A stretch of 17,275 nucleotides of DNA, taken from positions 1-17,275 of the forward strand of contig JASLBZ010000096.1 in the NCBI GenBank assembly GCA_030146285.1, in the 5' to 3' direction. The translations under genes were made by a program, and so were the position numbers. This DNA comes from Neisseriaceae bacterium. Its GTDB lineage: Bacteria; Pseudomonadota; Gammaproteobacteria; Burkholderiales; Neisseriaceae. This document shows positions 1 through 6,524 of this stretch, one piece after another (the first letter of the stretch is position 1; each line of letters opens with the position of its first letter). The notes under the pieces were generated by a model. The model was given only the letters and a program-made list of their open reading frames with translations. It did no database searches and was not told the origin of the DNA.

Positions 1-29
1 TTAGATTTATCTAATTTAGTTGTAACTAA
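1..29. promoter_or_regulatory. Two tandem palindromes, likely YgaV operator
   Basis: Two perfect 14-bp palindromes stand side by side: TTAGATTTATCTAA at 1-14 and TTAGTTGTAACTAA at 16-29. Each has 6-bp arms (TTAG-T and A-CTAA) around a 2-bp centre, and their starts are 15 bp apart. They end 14 bp before the start codon of the ArsR-type repressor gene. Repressors of this family usually bind such dyads over their own promoter, so autoregulation of the ygaVP operon is the natural reading. The first palindrome touches the window edge and may be part of a larger array. The pattern is seen directly; its role as operator is inferred. Confidence 0.6.
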
Positions 30-43
30 TAAAGGCTGTAAAA

Positions 44-340
44 ATGCAAATGCAAGAAATGATGGCAAAAGCCGAAGATGTTGCGGAGCTTTATAAGGTA
101 TTGGCGAATCCAAATCGTTTGTTGATTTTGTGTTTGTTGATTGACCGCCAGGAATTGTGTGTTGGTGAAATCTGCGCCGAATTGCCATTAGAGCAGTCGC
201 CTATTTCCCAGCATTTAAAAATCATGCGTGACCAAGGTTTGCTAGATAGCCGTAAAGAAGGTTTAACTGTGTATTATCAGATTGCTGATGACAGAATTAA
301 AGCACTGATTGGTTTGACTAAAGAATTGTATTGTTCATAA
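44..340 (+). CDS. ygaV: ArsR/SmtB repressor, persulfide-sensor type (YgaV/BigR/SqrR-like)
   Basis: This 98-residue winged-helix repressor of the ArsR family probably switches on the next gene when reactive sulfur appears. The recognition helix region is around residues 51-66 (SPISQHLKIMRDQGLL), followed by a wing with VYY at 76-78. Cys30 in LLILC and Cys97 in the C-terminal YCS match the two cysteines that BigR, SqrR and YgaV use to form a sulfur-bridged, DNA-releasing state. Cys39 and Cys44 are additional and could suggest metal sensing instead, but the ELCVCDL metal motif of classical ArsR is not intact (ELCVGEI). The start ATG at 44 has AAAGG 8 bp upstream; ATGs at 50, 59 and 62 are alternatives. 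It lies 12 bp before the rhodanese gene, the same order as the E. coli ygaVP operon. The family is certain; the sulfur-sensing role is inferred from the cysteine pair and the neighbour. Confidence 0.88.
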   Translation: MQMQEMMAKAEDVAELYKVLANPNRLLILCLLIDRQELCVGEICAELPLEQSPISQHLKIMRDQGLLDSRKEGLTVYYQIADDRIKALIGLTKELYCS

Positions 341-352
341 GGAGATAGAAAA

Positions 353-886
353 ATGAAAATCATATCAGTGCAAGAGGCTCAGAAATTGTTTACCGAAGGT
401 GCCGTATTTGTTGATATTCGAGATGCCGATGAGTTCTCACAGGAATACATTCAAGGTGCACGCAATATTGGCGTGGATCAATTGAACCAACACAATGCAG
501 CAGGACAGAAAGTTATTTTCTATTGTTTGTCTGGCATGCGGACCAAAAGTCAGCAATCTCAATTGGGCAATTTGTTGTGTGAAGAGGCTTTTTTATTAGA
601 AGGTGGTTTGCGCGCTTGGAAAGCAAATGGTTTGGCGACCATTGCAAGCGCACACAAAACCTTGCCTTTACAACAGCAAGTACAGGTTACAGCTGGCTTA
701 CTGATTTTACTGAGCTTGTTGTTTGGTTATTTTGTGCATCCTGCCTTTTTATTAGTCACGTTCTTTGTTGGTTTGGGTTTTACCTTTGCTGGGTTAACCG
801 GTTTTTGTGGAATGGCCGTATTGCTCATGAAAATGCCATGGAATAAGCAATACCGAAATAGCAATGCAACAAATTGTTCAATTTAA
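353..886 (+). CDS. ygaP: Membrane-anchored rhodanese (YgaP-like sulfurtransferase)
   Basis: The protein has 177 residues (E. coli YgaP has 174). It carries an N-terminal rhodanese domain at about 4-95 with DIRDADEF at 21-28 and the active-site loop CLSGMR, whose Cys58 is the expected persulfide carrier. Two membrane helices follow at about 111-128 and 131-150, then a GFCGMA...KMPWN segment (150-164) typical of the YgaP C-terminus. It should transfer sulfane sulfur at the inner face of the cytoplasmic membrane. The start ATG at 353 is preceded by an excellent AAGGAGAT ribosome site. It is co-transcribed with the repressor 12 bp upstream and ends directly at a terminator. Together they form a small sulfide/persulfide-response unit. 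The short tail after residue 165 has no recognisable motif. Confidence 0.92.
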   Translation: MKIISVQEAQKLFTEGAVFVDIRDADEFSQEYIQGARNIGVDQLNQHNAAGQKVIFYCLSGMRTKSQQSQLGNLLCEEAFLLEGGLRAWKANGLATIASAHKTLPLQQQVQVTAGLLILLSLLFGYFVHPAFLLVTFFVGLGFTFAGLTGFCGMAVLLMKMPWNKQYRNSNATNCSI

Positions 887-918
887 TAAAACAGCAGCTT
901 AGGCTGCTGTTTTATTTT
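887..918 (+). terminator. Rho-independent terminator of ygaVP
   Basis: A 12-bp stem with core AACAGCAGC / GCTGCTGTT and a TTAG loop starts right after the ygaP stop codon. It is followed by a run of T (TTTTATTTT). The A-rich 5' side could also allow some function on the other strand. Confidence 0.9.
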
Positions 919-949
919 GTCAGTTAGCGCCAAGTCAGTTTAAAAAGGC

Positions 950-955
950 TATAAT
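950..955 (+). promoter_or_regulatory. Candidate -10 box for dinG
   Basis: A perfect TATAAT stands 61 bp before the dinG start codon, between the ygaVP terminator and the gene. At 16-18 bp upstream I see no convincing -35 hexamer (GCGCCA at 17 bp spacing), so this is a weakly supported promoter. No LexA-type CTGT-N8-ACAG operator is visible, although dinG of E. coli is LexA-controlled. Confidence 0.4.
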
Positions 956-1016
956 GGCCCAGCAATATTGCGATACATTGTCTTGCTAAAACCCTCTTAA
1001 TTTCCCATAAAGTCTT

Positions 1017-3152
1017 ATGCTAACTGAACTCGAAAAAAACGCCATTTCTGATCATTACAAAGCCATTTCCCAGAACCTACCAGGGTTTCGTCCGCGTGCT
1101 TCACAAAGACAAATGTTGGCGATGATTGCCAATGCGTTTAGCCGTACCCTCAGTTTTGATCCTGAATCCGATGAGCGCCCAGAGCGACAAGGTGAGAGCA
1201 TTGCTGTCATCGAAGGACCAACGGGTGTGGGCAAAAGTTTGGCGTATTTGTTGGCTGGCGGCATCATGGCGCAAACCCGTGAGAAAAAACTCATTGTGAC
1301 CAGTGCAACAATCGCGCTGCAAGAGCAATTGGTTTATCGGGATTTGCCATTTGTCATTGAAAAAAGTGGCTTGGAGTTGCGTTTTGCTTTGGCAAAAGGG
1401 CGTGGTCGTTATTTGTGTCCTTACCGTTTGTATCAGTTAACACAAGACCATGCTCAAGACAGTTTGTTGGGGTTTGAAGAATTGGCGGCTTGGGAAGAAA
1501 AGCCCAAAGAAGAAGACTTGCATGTACTAAGAGAGTTGGCAGATGCTTTTGCCTCTCGTCAATTCAATGGTGACCGGGACACTTGGCCTATCAATATTGT
1601 GGATGGCTTGTGGAGTAAAGTAACCAATGACCGACATGGCTGCCTGAAAGCGGCTTGCCCTAATAAACCAGAATGTCCATTTTATTTGGCACGAGAAACG
1701 CTGGACAATGTGGATGTGGTGGTGGCCAATCATGATTTGTTGTTGGCTGATATTGGTATGGGCGGTGGCGTGATCTTGCCTGAGCCTAGCAACAGTTTTT
1801 ACTGTATTGATGAGGCACATCACTTATCGAAAAAAGCTTTAAAGCAATTTGCAGCTGAGCACAGCTTGAATCAAGCGCAGTGGTTTTTAGAAAAACTATC
1901 AACCTTAACTGGACGTGTGGCTGCCATTACAGACAAAGCAGAAGCCGCGAATTTGGCGGACGAAGCGGCAATGAGTCTGTTAGAGCATTTAAGTGAGTGG
2001 ATTTGGCATTTGAATGAAACCCCACAATTGCAGCAACAAAGAGACGATGTTGAGCCGATTTGGCTTTGGGACCAAGGTGTTGTACCTGATGGTTTGGAAA
2101 TCTTGGTTGAAAATACAGCCATGAGCGCGCGTTCATTGCTCAAAAATATTTATACGTTAAATGATGCATTGGCAGCGGCAAGGCGTGACAAAAACCAAGA
2201 AAGTGCAGTGGTTGATAAGTTAAATGGGGATTTTGGTATGGCCGTGGCTCGCGTGGAGCAAATCAGTGCGGTATGGGATTTGATGTCACAAGAACCCAAT
2301 ACGGATAGCAAAGAACCGCCATTGGCCAAATGGATTAGCAGCAAACGCCAAGATAAAAATGATTTTATTTTCTTTGCGTCGCCCATTTCCAGTGCCGCGC
2401 ATTTGGCCAATAAATTGTGGCGACAAGCTGCAGGTGCGATTCTAACTTCGGCCACGTTACAAAGTTTAGGCAGCTTTGATTTGCTAATGCGTCAAACGGG
2501 ATTGATGTGGCTGCCTGAAACCGAAACCCATGCACTGACCAGCCCGTTTAATTATCAACAGCAAGGTGAGTTGTATTTGCCACCGATTCAAGCCAGCCCT
2601 AAAGATGCCATGGCCCACACGGAAGAAGTTGCACAGTGGCTACCCAAGCTAATTGGCTTAGATGATGCAGTTGGAACGCTGGTGTTGTTTACTTCTCGAA
2701 AACAAATGCAAGAAGTGGCTTTAAGGCTGCCTGAAGCTTATTTGCCTCATTTGTTGATTCAAGGCGATATGCCTAAAATTGAGCTGATTAAACAACATCA
2801 CGCTAATATCACTGCTTTGCAGCCCAGTATTATTTTTGGCTTAGATAGTTTTGCTGAAGGTTTGGACTTGCCTGGGCATGCTTGTGTTCATGTGATTGTT
2901 GCTAAGCTGCCTTTTGCGATGCCAGACAATCCCATAGACAAAACCATGAATGATTGGATTAGTAAAAATGGTGGCAATCCATTCATGGAAATCAGTGTAC
3001 CTGAAGCCAGCATTAAATTGGTTCAAGCCGTGGGTCGTTTGATTCGCACTGAGTCTGATCATGGGCGAGTGAGTATTCTGGACAATCGCATTAAAACAGC
3101 GGCCTATGGTAAAAAAATATTGGCAGCACTGCCACCGTTTAAACGCATTTGA
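1017..3152 (+). CDS. dinG: ATP-dependent DNA helicase DinG (iron-sulfur, SF2)
   Basis: At 711 residues this matches the length and order of DinG, a 5'-3' superfamily 2 helicase of the XPD/FANCJ type. DinG helps resolve R-loops, G-quadruplexes and replication conflicts. Walker A is EGPTGVGKS at 66-74. The four cysteines of the 4Fe-4S domain are Cys134 (RYLCPYRLY), Cys209, Cys214 and Cys220. The DEAH box is at 265-268. Motif VI QAVGRLIR at 670-677 carries the arginine finger residues. The start ATG at 1017 has no strong ribosome site (ATAAAG upstream), and no better start is nearby. It stands alone between a terminator and the DnaA-box spacer. Three GGCTGCCTGAA motifs lie inside the gene (at 1638, 2509 and 2725), resembling an uptake-sequence dialect. 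Confidence 0.96.
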   Translation: MLTELEKNAISDHYKAISQNLPGFRPRASQRQMLAMIANAFSRTLSFDPESDERPERQGESIAVIEGPTGVGKSLAYLLAGGIMAQTREKKLIVTSATIALQEQLVYRDLPFVIEKSGLELRFALAKGRGRYLCPYRLYQLTQDHAQDSLLGFEELAAWEEKPKEEDLHVLRELADAFASRQFNGDRDTWPINIVDGLWSKVTNDRHGCLKAACPNKPECPFYLARETLDNVDVVVANHDLLLADIGMGGGVILPEPSNSFYCIDEAHHLSKKALKQFAAEHSLNQAQWFLEKLSTLTGRVAAITDKAEAANLADEAAMSLLEHLSEWIWHLNETPQLQQQRDDVEPIWLWDQGVVPDGLEILVENTAMSARSLLKNIYTLNDALAAARRDKNQESAVVDKLNGDFGMAVARVEQISAVWDLMSQEPNTDSKEPPLAKWISSKRQDKNDFIFFASPISSAAHLANKLWRQAAGAILTSATLQSLGSFDLLMRQTGLMWLPETETHALTSPFNYQQQGELYLPPIQASPKDAMAHTEEVAQWLPKLIGLDDAVGTLVLFTSRKQMQEVALRLPEAYLPHLLIQGDMPKIELIKQHHANITALQPSIIFGLDSFAEGLDLPGHACVHVIVAKLPFAMPDNPIDKTMNDWISKNGGNPFMEISVPEASIKLVQAVGRLIRTESDHGRVSILDNRIKTAAYGKKILAALPPFKRI

Positions 3153-3228
3153 TGTGGATAATTTGTGTTAAATAAGAGGCAAGCCACACAGTACATACCT
3201 GTGGATAAACTGTGAATTGTGTGGATAA
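3153..3228 (+). promoter_or_regulatory. Cluster of three perfect DnaA boxes
   Basis: TGTGGATAA, the reverse complement of the strong DnaA box TTATCCACA, occurs at 3153-3161, 3200-3208 and 3220-3228, all in one orientation. The first begins at the base after the dinG stop codon, and the last two are 20 bp apart, about two helical turns. A fourth copy at 3550-3558 lies inside the next gene. About 0.13 copies would be expected by chance in this whole window on both strands. The surrounding spacer (3153-3370) is AT-rich and holds no gene. The boxes are seen directly; whether the site is an origin, a DnaA-titration site or a DnaA-controlled promoter is open. Confidence 0.8.
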
Positions 3229-3305
3229 CTTTTGGATTGTGATGTAGAGGCGCTTCAGAATTGCAAAACTATGCCTTAAAACATGCTTTTACATCATGGC
3301 TCGGG

Positions 3306-3311
3306 TATAAT
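3306..3311 (+). promoter_or_regulatory. Candidate -10 box for the DUF3579-GNAT gene
   Basis: A perfect TATAAT stands 59 bp before the ATG at 3371. A TTTACA at 3288-3293 resembles a -35 box, but only 12 bp separate the two, too few for a normal sigma-70 promoter. The true -35 is unclear. It lies 78 bp downstream of the nearest DnaA box. Confidence 0.4.
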
Positions 3312-3370
3312 GTGCGCTCGAAAACAGGTTGTTTGTGGCATTACCCTATCAAAGAGAGAAGACGTCAACC

Positions 3371-4270
3371 ATGCTCATCTGTAATCCCTATGAAGTCATC
3401 ATTGAAGGCACGACCAATAAAGGTAAGCGCTTCCGTCCAAGTGATTGGTCTGAACGTTTATCGGGTATTTTATCCTCGTTTAATACAGGTCGATTGTCTT
3501 ACCATCAATATGTCCGTCCCATGCTATTGGACAATGTGCGCTGCGTGGCTGTGGATAAAAAACTGGAAAGCATTAATCCACAAATGTTTCAGTTTTTAAT
3601 GGATTTTGCTCACGACAATGATTTGCGAATTATTGATTGTAAAGCTTTGATGAAAGAGCATGGCGACACCACCAATTTGGTTGATGCTGTGAATGCCAAA
3701 GACGCTGCAGATAAAAAAGCGGCACAAGAAGGCGTTCTTGCAAGCGCAGAAAAAGCAGCGACGGCAGTGGTGATTGAAGAGCCTATCGTGATTGAGCAAG
3801 TGGTGGTTGAGCCTATTCCTCATCCTAAGCCTGTGGTGGTTGAATTAAAAGCCGGTGAAACTGCCCGTGCATTTAATGCCATTAGTGTGATTCGTCCACA
3901 TTTGGATTCGGCCAAAATGCTAGCTGCACAAGTAGACAATATCTTGCGCCCCGATGGCTATCGCATCATTGCTATTTTTGCCAATGAAACCGATGAGCAA
4001 GCCGCTGCTGCTTGTGGTTTTAGATTGGCGCACAATTTGGCTTGGGGTCGACATTTGTGGGTTGAAGATTTATCTCGATTAGAATCGCATAGTGGTCATG
4101 GTTATGGACAGGCTTTGTTTGCTTGGGTTAAAGATGAAGCCAAGCGTTTGGGATGCAGCCAGATTCACATGAATGTGACGGTAGACAAACGTGGCAATAG
4201 CACCCAAAAATTGTGTTTGAATGCCGGTTTTTACTTATCACATCACCACTACAGTTTTGTCTTTGAGTAA
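3371..4270 (+). CDS. DUF3579 domain fused to a GNAT N-acetyltransferase
   Basis: This 299-residue protein has two domains. Residues 1-95 match DUF3579, a small betaproteobacterial family of unknown function, with motifs RFRPSDWSERL (20-30), YVRPMLLDNVRCVAVD (47-62) and the segment ending HDNDLRI (81-87). An Ala/Glu/Val/Pro-rich linker runs from about 105 to 165. The remainder (about 166-299) is a GNAT fold with the acetyl-CoA loop HSGHGYGQALF (240-250) and a terminal NAGFYLSHHHYSFVFE segment typical of GNAT C-termini. The acyl acceptor is unknown. The ATG at 3371 is preferred over an in-frame TTG at 3329 because a purine-rich AGAGAGAAG lies about 9 bp upstream and DUF3579 begins there. It has its own terminator. 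A DnaA box at 3550-3558 is embedded in the DUF3579 part. Domain calls are firm; the biological role is not known. Confidence 0.87.
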   Translation: MLICNPYEVIIEGTTNKGKRFRPSDWSERLSGILSSFNTGRLSYHQYVRPMLLDNVRCVAVDKKLESINPQMFQFLMDFAHDNDLRIIDCKALMKEHGDTTNLVDAVNAKDAADKKAAQEGVLASAEKAATAVVIEEPIVIEQVVVEPIPHPKPVVVELKAGETARAFNAISVIRPHLDSAKMLAAQVDNILRPDGYRIIAIFANETDEQAAAACGFRLAHNLAWGRHLWVEDLSRLESHSGHGYGQALFAWVKDEAKRLGCSQIHMNVTVDKRGNSTQKLCLNAGFYLSHHHYSFVFE

Positions 4271-4280
4271 TGCAAATCAG

Positions 4281-4312
4281 AAAAAAAAGAGCAGCCATGT
4301 GCTGCTTTTTTT
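4281..4312 (+). terminator. Rho-independent terminator after the DUF3579-GNAT gene
   Basis: The stem AGCAGC/GCTGCT (4290-4295 with 4301-4306) has a CATGT loop, is extended by A-T pairs from the flanking A-run and ends in seven Ts. It starts 10 bp after the stop codon. Confidence 0.88.
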
Positions 4313-4395
4313 GTTTATCAAAATGGCAATGCGTGTTAAAAATTAGATTGAGAAATGGATGACATAGCTGGCGTGAGATTATTTTTATCTTAATA

Positions 4396-4425
4396 TTATC
4401 GGATTAAGGCACAATCTGTTAGAAT
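4396..4425 (+). promoter_or_regulatory. Likely rnpB promoter
   Basis: TAGAAT at 4420-4425 is a good -10 box placed about 8 bp before the predicted 5' end of RNase P RNA. The best -35 candidate is TTATCG at 4396-4401 with an 18-bp spacer, a weak match. The rest of the 4313-4432 spacer holds nothing else that I recognise. Confidence 0.5.
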
Positions 4426-4432
4426 ACGCCTC

Positions 4433-4798
4433 GCACATTAACTGTATTAGGCAGTCGCTGCGTCACTTGTGGCGGAGAGGAAAGTCCGGGCTCCATAGAG
4501 CACAATGCCAGTTAACGGCTGGGCGTCGTGAGGCGACGGAAAGTGGAACAGAAAGCGAAACCGCCGATGGCTTTTTTGTTAAAGCACAGGTAAGGGTGAA
4601 AAGGTGCGGTAAGAGCGCACCGGGCACTTGGTAACAAGATGTCGCAGGCTAAACCCCATTGGGAGCAAGACCAAACAGAATGCTATGGTGCGGCTCGTAC
4701 CGCATTCGGGTAGGTTGCTTGAGTGTGTCAGTAATGGCATGCCTAGAGGAATGACTGCCCTCGACAGAACCCGGCTTATCGATGCAGTTAATGTGCCC
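4433..4798 (+). ncRNA. rnpB: RNase P RNA (bacterial type A)
   Basis: This is the catalytic RNA that trims the 5' leader of tRNA precursors. The conserved 5' core GAGGAAAGTCCGGGCTCC lies at 4477-4494 and the matching 3' core ACAGAACCCGGCTTATCG at 4764-4781. Helix P1 closes the molecule: CACATTAACTG at 4434-4444 pairs with CAGTTAATGTG at 4785-4795, extended by G4433-C4796. Total length of about 365 nt fits type A. Exact ends may differ by a few bases. The small plus and minus reading frames in this stretch are not genes. Confidence 0.97.
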
Positions 4799-4908
4799 CT
4801 CATACTCTATGTCTTAAATATTCTCAGCATTACTTCTGGCTTTTATTGAAATCAAATCATTGTAATATGTCTTGTATTGGCAATGTTATTAGTAAAAGAA
4901 TCTAATTT

Positions 4909-6453
4909 ATGAAACATGCGTGGATGGGCTTTGCAACGGCAATCATGTTAATGGGTTGTCAGGCGTTACCAGAACAAAAAAATCGAACCGAAACCACTTA
5001 TTTGCTGGATTCGGCCAAGACGCGCTTGTCTGATGTTTTAACACCCCTGGTACAAGAGCATTCACCACTTGATGGTATTTATGAATTAGAAGACCCTCAC
5101 AATGCATTTGTTGCCAGAAGTTCAGCCATTGCATTAGCGGACAAAACCATTGATGCCCAATATTATATTTGGCGTCCAGATACCTCTGGAAAAATGCTGT
5201 TCAATGATTTGTATGCTGCTGCGAATCGAGGTGTTCGTGTTCGCCTTTTGTTAGATGATAACAATACTCGCGGCATGGACGATGTCTTGGCAGCTTTAAA
5301 TGAGCATACCAATATTGAAGTACGCTTATTCAATCCATTTATGAATCGCCGTTGGCGGTCTTTAGGGTATATCACTGATTTTTCTCGTTTAAATAGAAGA
5401 ATGCACAATAAGTCCTTAATTGTTGATAATCAGATTGCGATTATTGGTGGGCGCAATATTGGTGATGAATATTTCGCCGCTGGCGATGGCATGGTTTTTG
5501 CCGACTTGGATGTTATGACCATTGGGCCGGTGGTGACCACGCTGTCTCAAGACTTTGATGGTTATTGGGCAAGTAAATTGTCTTATCCATTTCAAGATAT
5601 TGTTCATGTGCGCCAAACTCGAGATTATGCAGAGCAATTGTTCGACAAAAAACGAATGAAATTTCGAGCAGACAAACAAGATTATTTGGCTGCTTTGGCC
5701 GATTCTGTTTTGTTGGATGAATTGATGACAGGCAGCCTGAAGTGGGCATGGTCTCAAACATCGGTGATTTCCGATAGCCCCAATAAAGCATTGTCCGATG
5801 ACGCCAAAAACTCTTCGTATTTTACCCAACATTTGGATGATGCTTTTGGCTCGCCCAAAGAATCTATCTTATTCGTCTCTCCTTATTTTATCCCGACAGC
5901 TGGCGGCGTTGATGTGTTTTCTGATTTGAAAAAAGACGATGTTCAGGTTGCCGTTTTAACCAATTCATTAGAAGCAACCGATGTTGCTGCTGTGCATTCA
6001 GGCTATGCTAAATATCGAAAAGACTTATTAAAATCCGGTATTCAATTGTTTGAATTAAAAAAATCGTTTTCAAGTGATGCACATTCAGGCAAAGACAAAG
6101 GCTTGGTCGGCAGCTCAGGCTCTAGTTTGCATGCCAAAACCTTTGTGATGGATAATCACCGCATTTTTGTTGGGTCCTTGAATCTGGACCCTCGTTCTGC
6201 TTGGATCAATACTGAAATGGGCATGGTGATTGAGAACTCAGAGTTAGCAACCATCATGGCCGAGCGTTTGCTTGCGCGCATGCCTGAACGTGCTTATGAA
6301 GTGCGGTTAAAAGAAGATCAAAAATCCCTAGAGTGGATTAGCTACAAAGATGGCAAAGTGGAGCAGGTTTATGACACTGAGCCCAATGTGGGTGTTTTGA
6401 AACGCAGCTGGGTGACATTTTTGTCATGGTTGCCCATCGAAGGCTTGTTGTAA
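4909..6453 (+). CDS. Phospholipase D family lipoprotein, ClsC-like
   Basis: This 514-residue protein belongs to the phospholipase D superfamily. It starts with a lipoprotein signal: positive KH, a hydrophobic stretch, then the lipobox LMGC with Cys17 as the lipidation site. Two HKD catalytic motifs are intact: H166-K168-D173 (HNKSLIVD, followed by GGRN) and H408-K410-D415 (HAKTFVMD, followed by GSLNLDPRS). Layout and spacing resemble E. coli ClsC/YmdC cardiolipin synthase, which condenses two phospholipids at the membrane. A secreted phospholipase D homologue reported from Neisseria gonorrhoeae is another possible relative. No YmdB-type macrodomain partner is adjacent. The start ATG at 4909 has only a weak AAGAA ribosome site. 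A perfect DUS lies inside the gene at 5730-5741 and another 6 bp after the stop. Family assignment is certain; synthase versus hydrolase cannot be decided here. Confidence 0.88.
   Translation: MKHAWMGFATAIMLMGCQALPEQKNRTETTYLLDSAKTRLSDVLTPLVQEHSPLDGIYELEDPHNAFVARSSAIALADKTIDAQYYIWRPDTSGKMLFNDLYAAANRGVRVRLLLDDNNTRGMDDVLAALNEHTNIEVRLFNPFMNRRWRSLGYITDFSRLNRRMHNKSLIVDNQIAIIGGRNIGDEYFAAGDGMVFADLDVMTIGPVVTTLSQDFDGYWASKLSYPFQDIVHVRQTRDYAEQLFDKKRMKFRADKQDYLAALADSVLLDELMTGSLKWAWSQTSVISDSPNKALSDDAKNSSYFTQHLDDAFGSPKESILFVSPYFIPTAGGVDVFSDLKKDDVQVAVLTNSLEATDVAAVHSGYAKYRKDLLKSGIQLFELKKSFSSDAHSGKDKGLVGSSGSSLHAKTFVMDNHRIFVGSLNLDPRSAWINTEMGMVIENSELATIMAERLLARMPERAYEVRLKEDQKSLEWISYKDGKVEQVYDTEPNVGVLKRSWVTFLSWLPIEGLL
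5730..5741 (+). other. DNA uptake sequence, AGGCAGCCTGAA (intragenic)
   Basis: This is a perfect 12-mer of the Kingella-type uptake dialect, inside the phospholipase D family gene, where it encodes part of TGSLKW. Such motifs mark self-DNA for type IV pilus uptake in Neisseriaceae. Assignment of the dialect rests on recalled published DUS families. Confidence 0.7.
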
Positions 6454-6458
6454 ATTTA

Positions 6459-6470
6459 TTCAGGCTGCCT
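6459..6470 (-). other. DNA uptake sequence (single copy, intergenic)
   Basis: TTCAGGCTGCCT is the exact reverse complement of AGGCAGCCTGAA. It stands alone 6 bp after the phospholipase D family stop codon, without the inverted partner that would make a terminator. I see no other convincing terminator between this gene and uvrD: AAGCG/CGCTT at 6490-6509 gives only a weak 5-bp stem. Confidence 0.7.
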
Positions 6471-6524
6471 ACCTATAAAATCCTTAATGAAGCGAGTTAA
6501 ACCCCGCTTTTGAGTATCGTATAC

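Noticed and set aside
919..1016. LexA operator upstream of dinG
   Set aside because: No CTGT-N8-ACAG or similar dyad is present, so SOS control is not supported.
3288..3311. TTTACA and TATAAT as a complete sigma-70 promoter
   Set aside because: The 12-bp spacer is too short; only the -10 box is kept as a candidate.
4579..4849. Small open frames within and after rnpB
   Set aside because: They coincide with the RNase P RNA and have no coding signals.
5416..5832. 138-codon minus-strand open frame opposite the phospholipase D family gene
   Set aside because: Overlaps the HKD-containing gene; translation is cysteine- and histidine-scattered without a motif.
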